Below are positions 63,633 to 64,000 of a DNA stretch of 64,000 nt, one piece after another. The DNA lies in NCBI RefSeq assembly GCF_024713975.1, contig NC_091110.1, positions 3,111,001 through 3,175,000 of the forward strand, given 5' to 3'. Under the pieces are notes generated by a model. The model was not told the DNA's origin and searched no databases. It worked only from the letters and a program-made list of their open reading frames with translations. Position 1 is the stretch's first letter. The number at the start of each line of letters is the position of its first letter. Both the position numbers and the translations under genes were made by a program. This stretch comes from Paralichthys olivaceus (lineage: Eukaryota; Chordata; Actinopteri; Pleuronectiformes; Paralichthyidae).

Positions 63633-64000
63633 ACACAGTGAGTTGCTCCATATGTTCAACAAAACTTAAACTAAGTGCAAAGTAACACGTTTGTGATCAT
63701 GTGTAAAACCTTTAATTAGAAAGAAAACAATCACTTGAGATGTTTAAGCGCAAGGCACAGATCAGAAACCTTCACGTTAACAGATTCAATGTTGAAATTA
63801 AAACTCAAATATCAGCAGTGACACAACAATTCAAATGTTGATAAACCAATTTGTTTTCCTGAGTAAAATTTGGTTTCACTGTTAAATGAAGGAATCATGG
63901 AAATATTAGGTGTCAATACTGCAAATACATAAAACACGTGGCTTTGTGGAACTGAACATTTAATCTTTCATTTTCTTTTTTTCACTTTAGGTGTATGGAC
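63633..64000 (+). other. MHC gene 2 3' UTR, cut by window edge
   Basis: Matches 56095-56462 of gene 1: a UTR intron donor just after the stop, and an acceptor at 63989-63990 (CACTTTAG), with the final exon continuing beyond the window. Confidence 0.7.

Larger units (their letters stand above)
57011..64000 (+). repeat. MHC class I segmental duplication, copy B
   Basis: Second copy of the block at 49258-57010, cut by the window edge at the first bases of the final 3' UTR exon (63991). It carries its own insertion, the transposon at 58544-60094. Confidence 0.85.

Overview
The window is a stretch of a teleost (probably percomorph) nuclear genome. It has spliced vertebrate genes with GT-AG introns, fish-type tRNA-derived SINEs, Tc1/mariner, hAT and L2-like relics, CA/GATA microsatellites, and MHC class I genes of the fish U-lineage type. 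All exon models were built by hand from splice sites and reading phase. Each of the eight genes closes in frame from start codon to stop.

Layout. (1) 1-2249: intergenic, with a LINE 3' relic. (2) 2250-22852, minus strand: zfyve16 (endofin), a FYVE-domain endosomal scaffold of the SARA family. It has 17 coding exons (1435 aa), a non-coding first exon and long introns holding a Tc1 relic, an hAT-like relic, a foldback sequence and a second LINE relic. (3) 22.9-24.9 kb: the gap between two divergent promoters, with a ~31-bp minisatellite. (4) 25017-28095, plus strand: a ube2l3-type ubiquitin-conjugating enzyme (UbcH7 family) in four exons, with a long 3' UTR. (5) 30.0-48.5 kb: four direct tandem copies of a 4.4-4.7 kb unit. 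Each copy carries an intact nine-exon HIPK-like kinase gene (543, 543, 543 and 534 aa) and a conserved promoter-side hairpin. A decayed scrap of a further unit lies at 29.88 kb. (6) 49.26-64.0 kb: a two-copy segmental duplication. Each copy carries a complete MHC class I heavy-chain gene (378 and 374 aa), and the second copy runs to the window edge.

Most interesting content. The kinase array encodes proteins with an unusual architecture: a HIPK/CMGC kinase core with an altered activation loop, two near-identical 49-residue acidic repeats, and a C-terminal 24-residue, strongly basic amphipathic helix. I do not recognise this combination. The array lies directly beside MHC class I genes, so an immune role is a reasonable guess but only that. 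The unit junctions carry a ~30-bp piece of the kinase's own intron 5, a footprint of how the array formed. The two MHC genes have diverged: the downstream copy keeps most classical peptide-anchor residues and a clean interferon-response motif, while the upstream copy has lost several anchors and has a weaker motif. Their cytoplasmic tails are built from a duplicated 18-bp micro-exon, three copies in one gene and two in the other.
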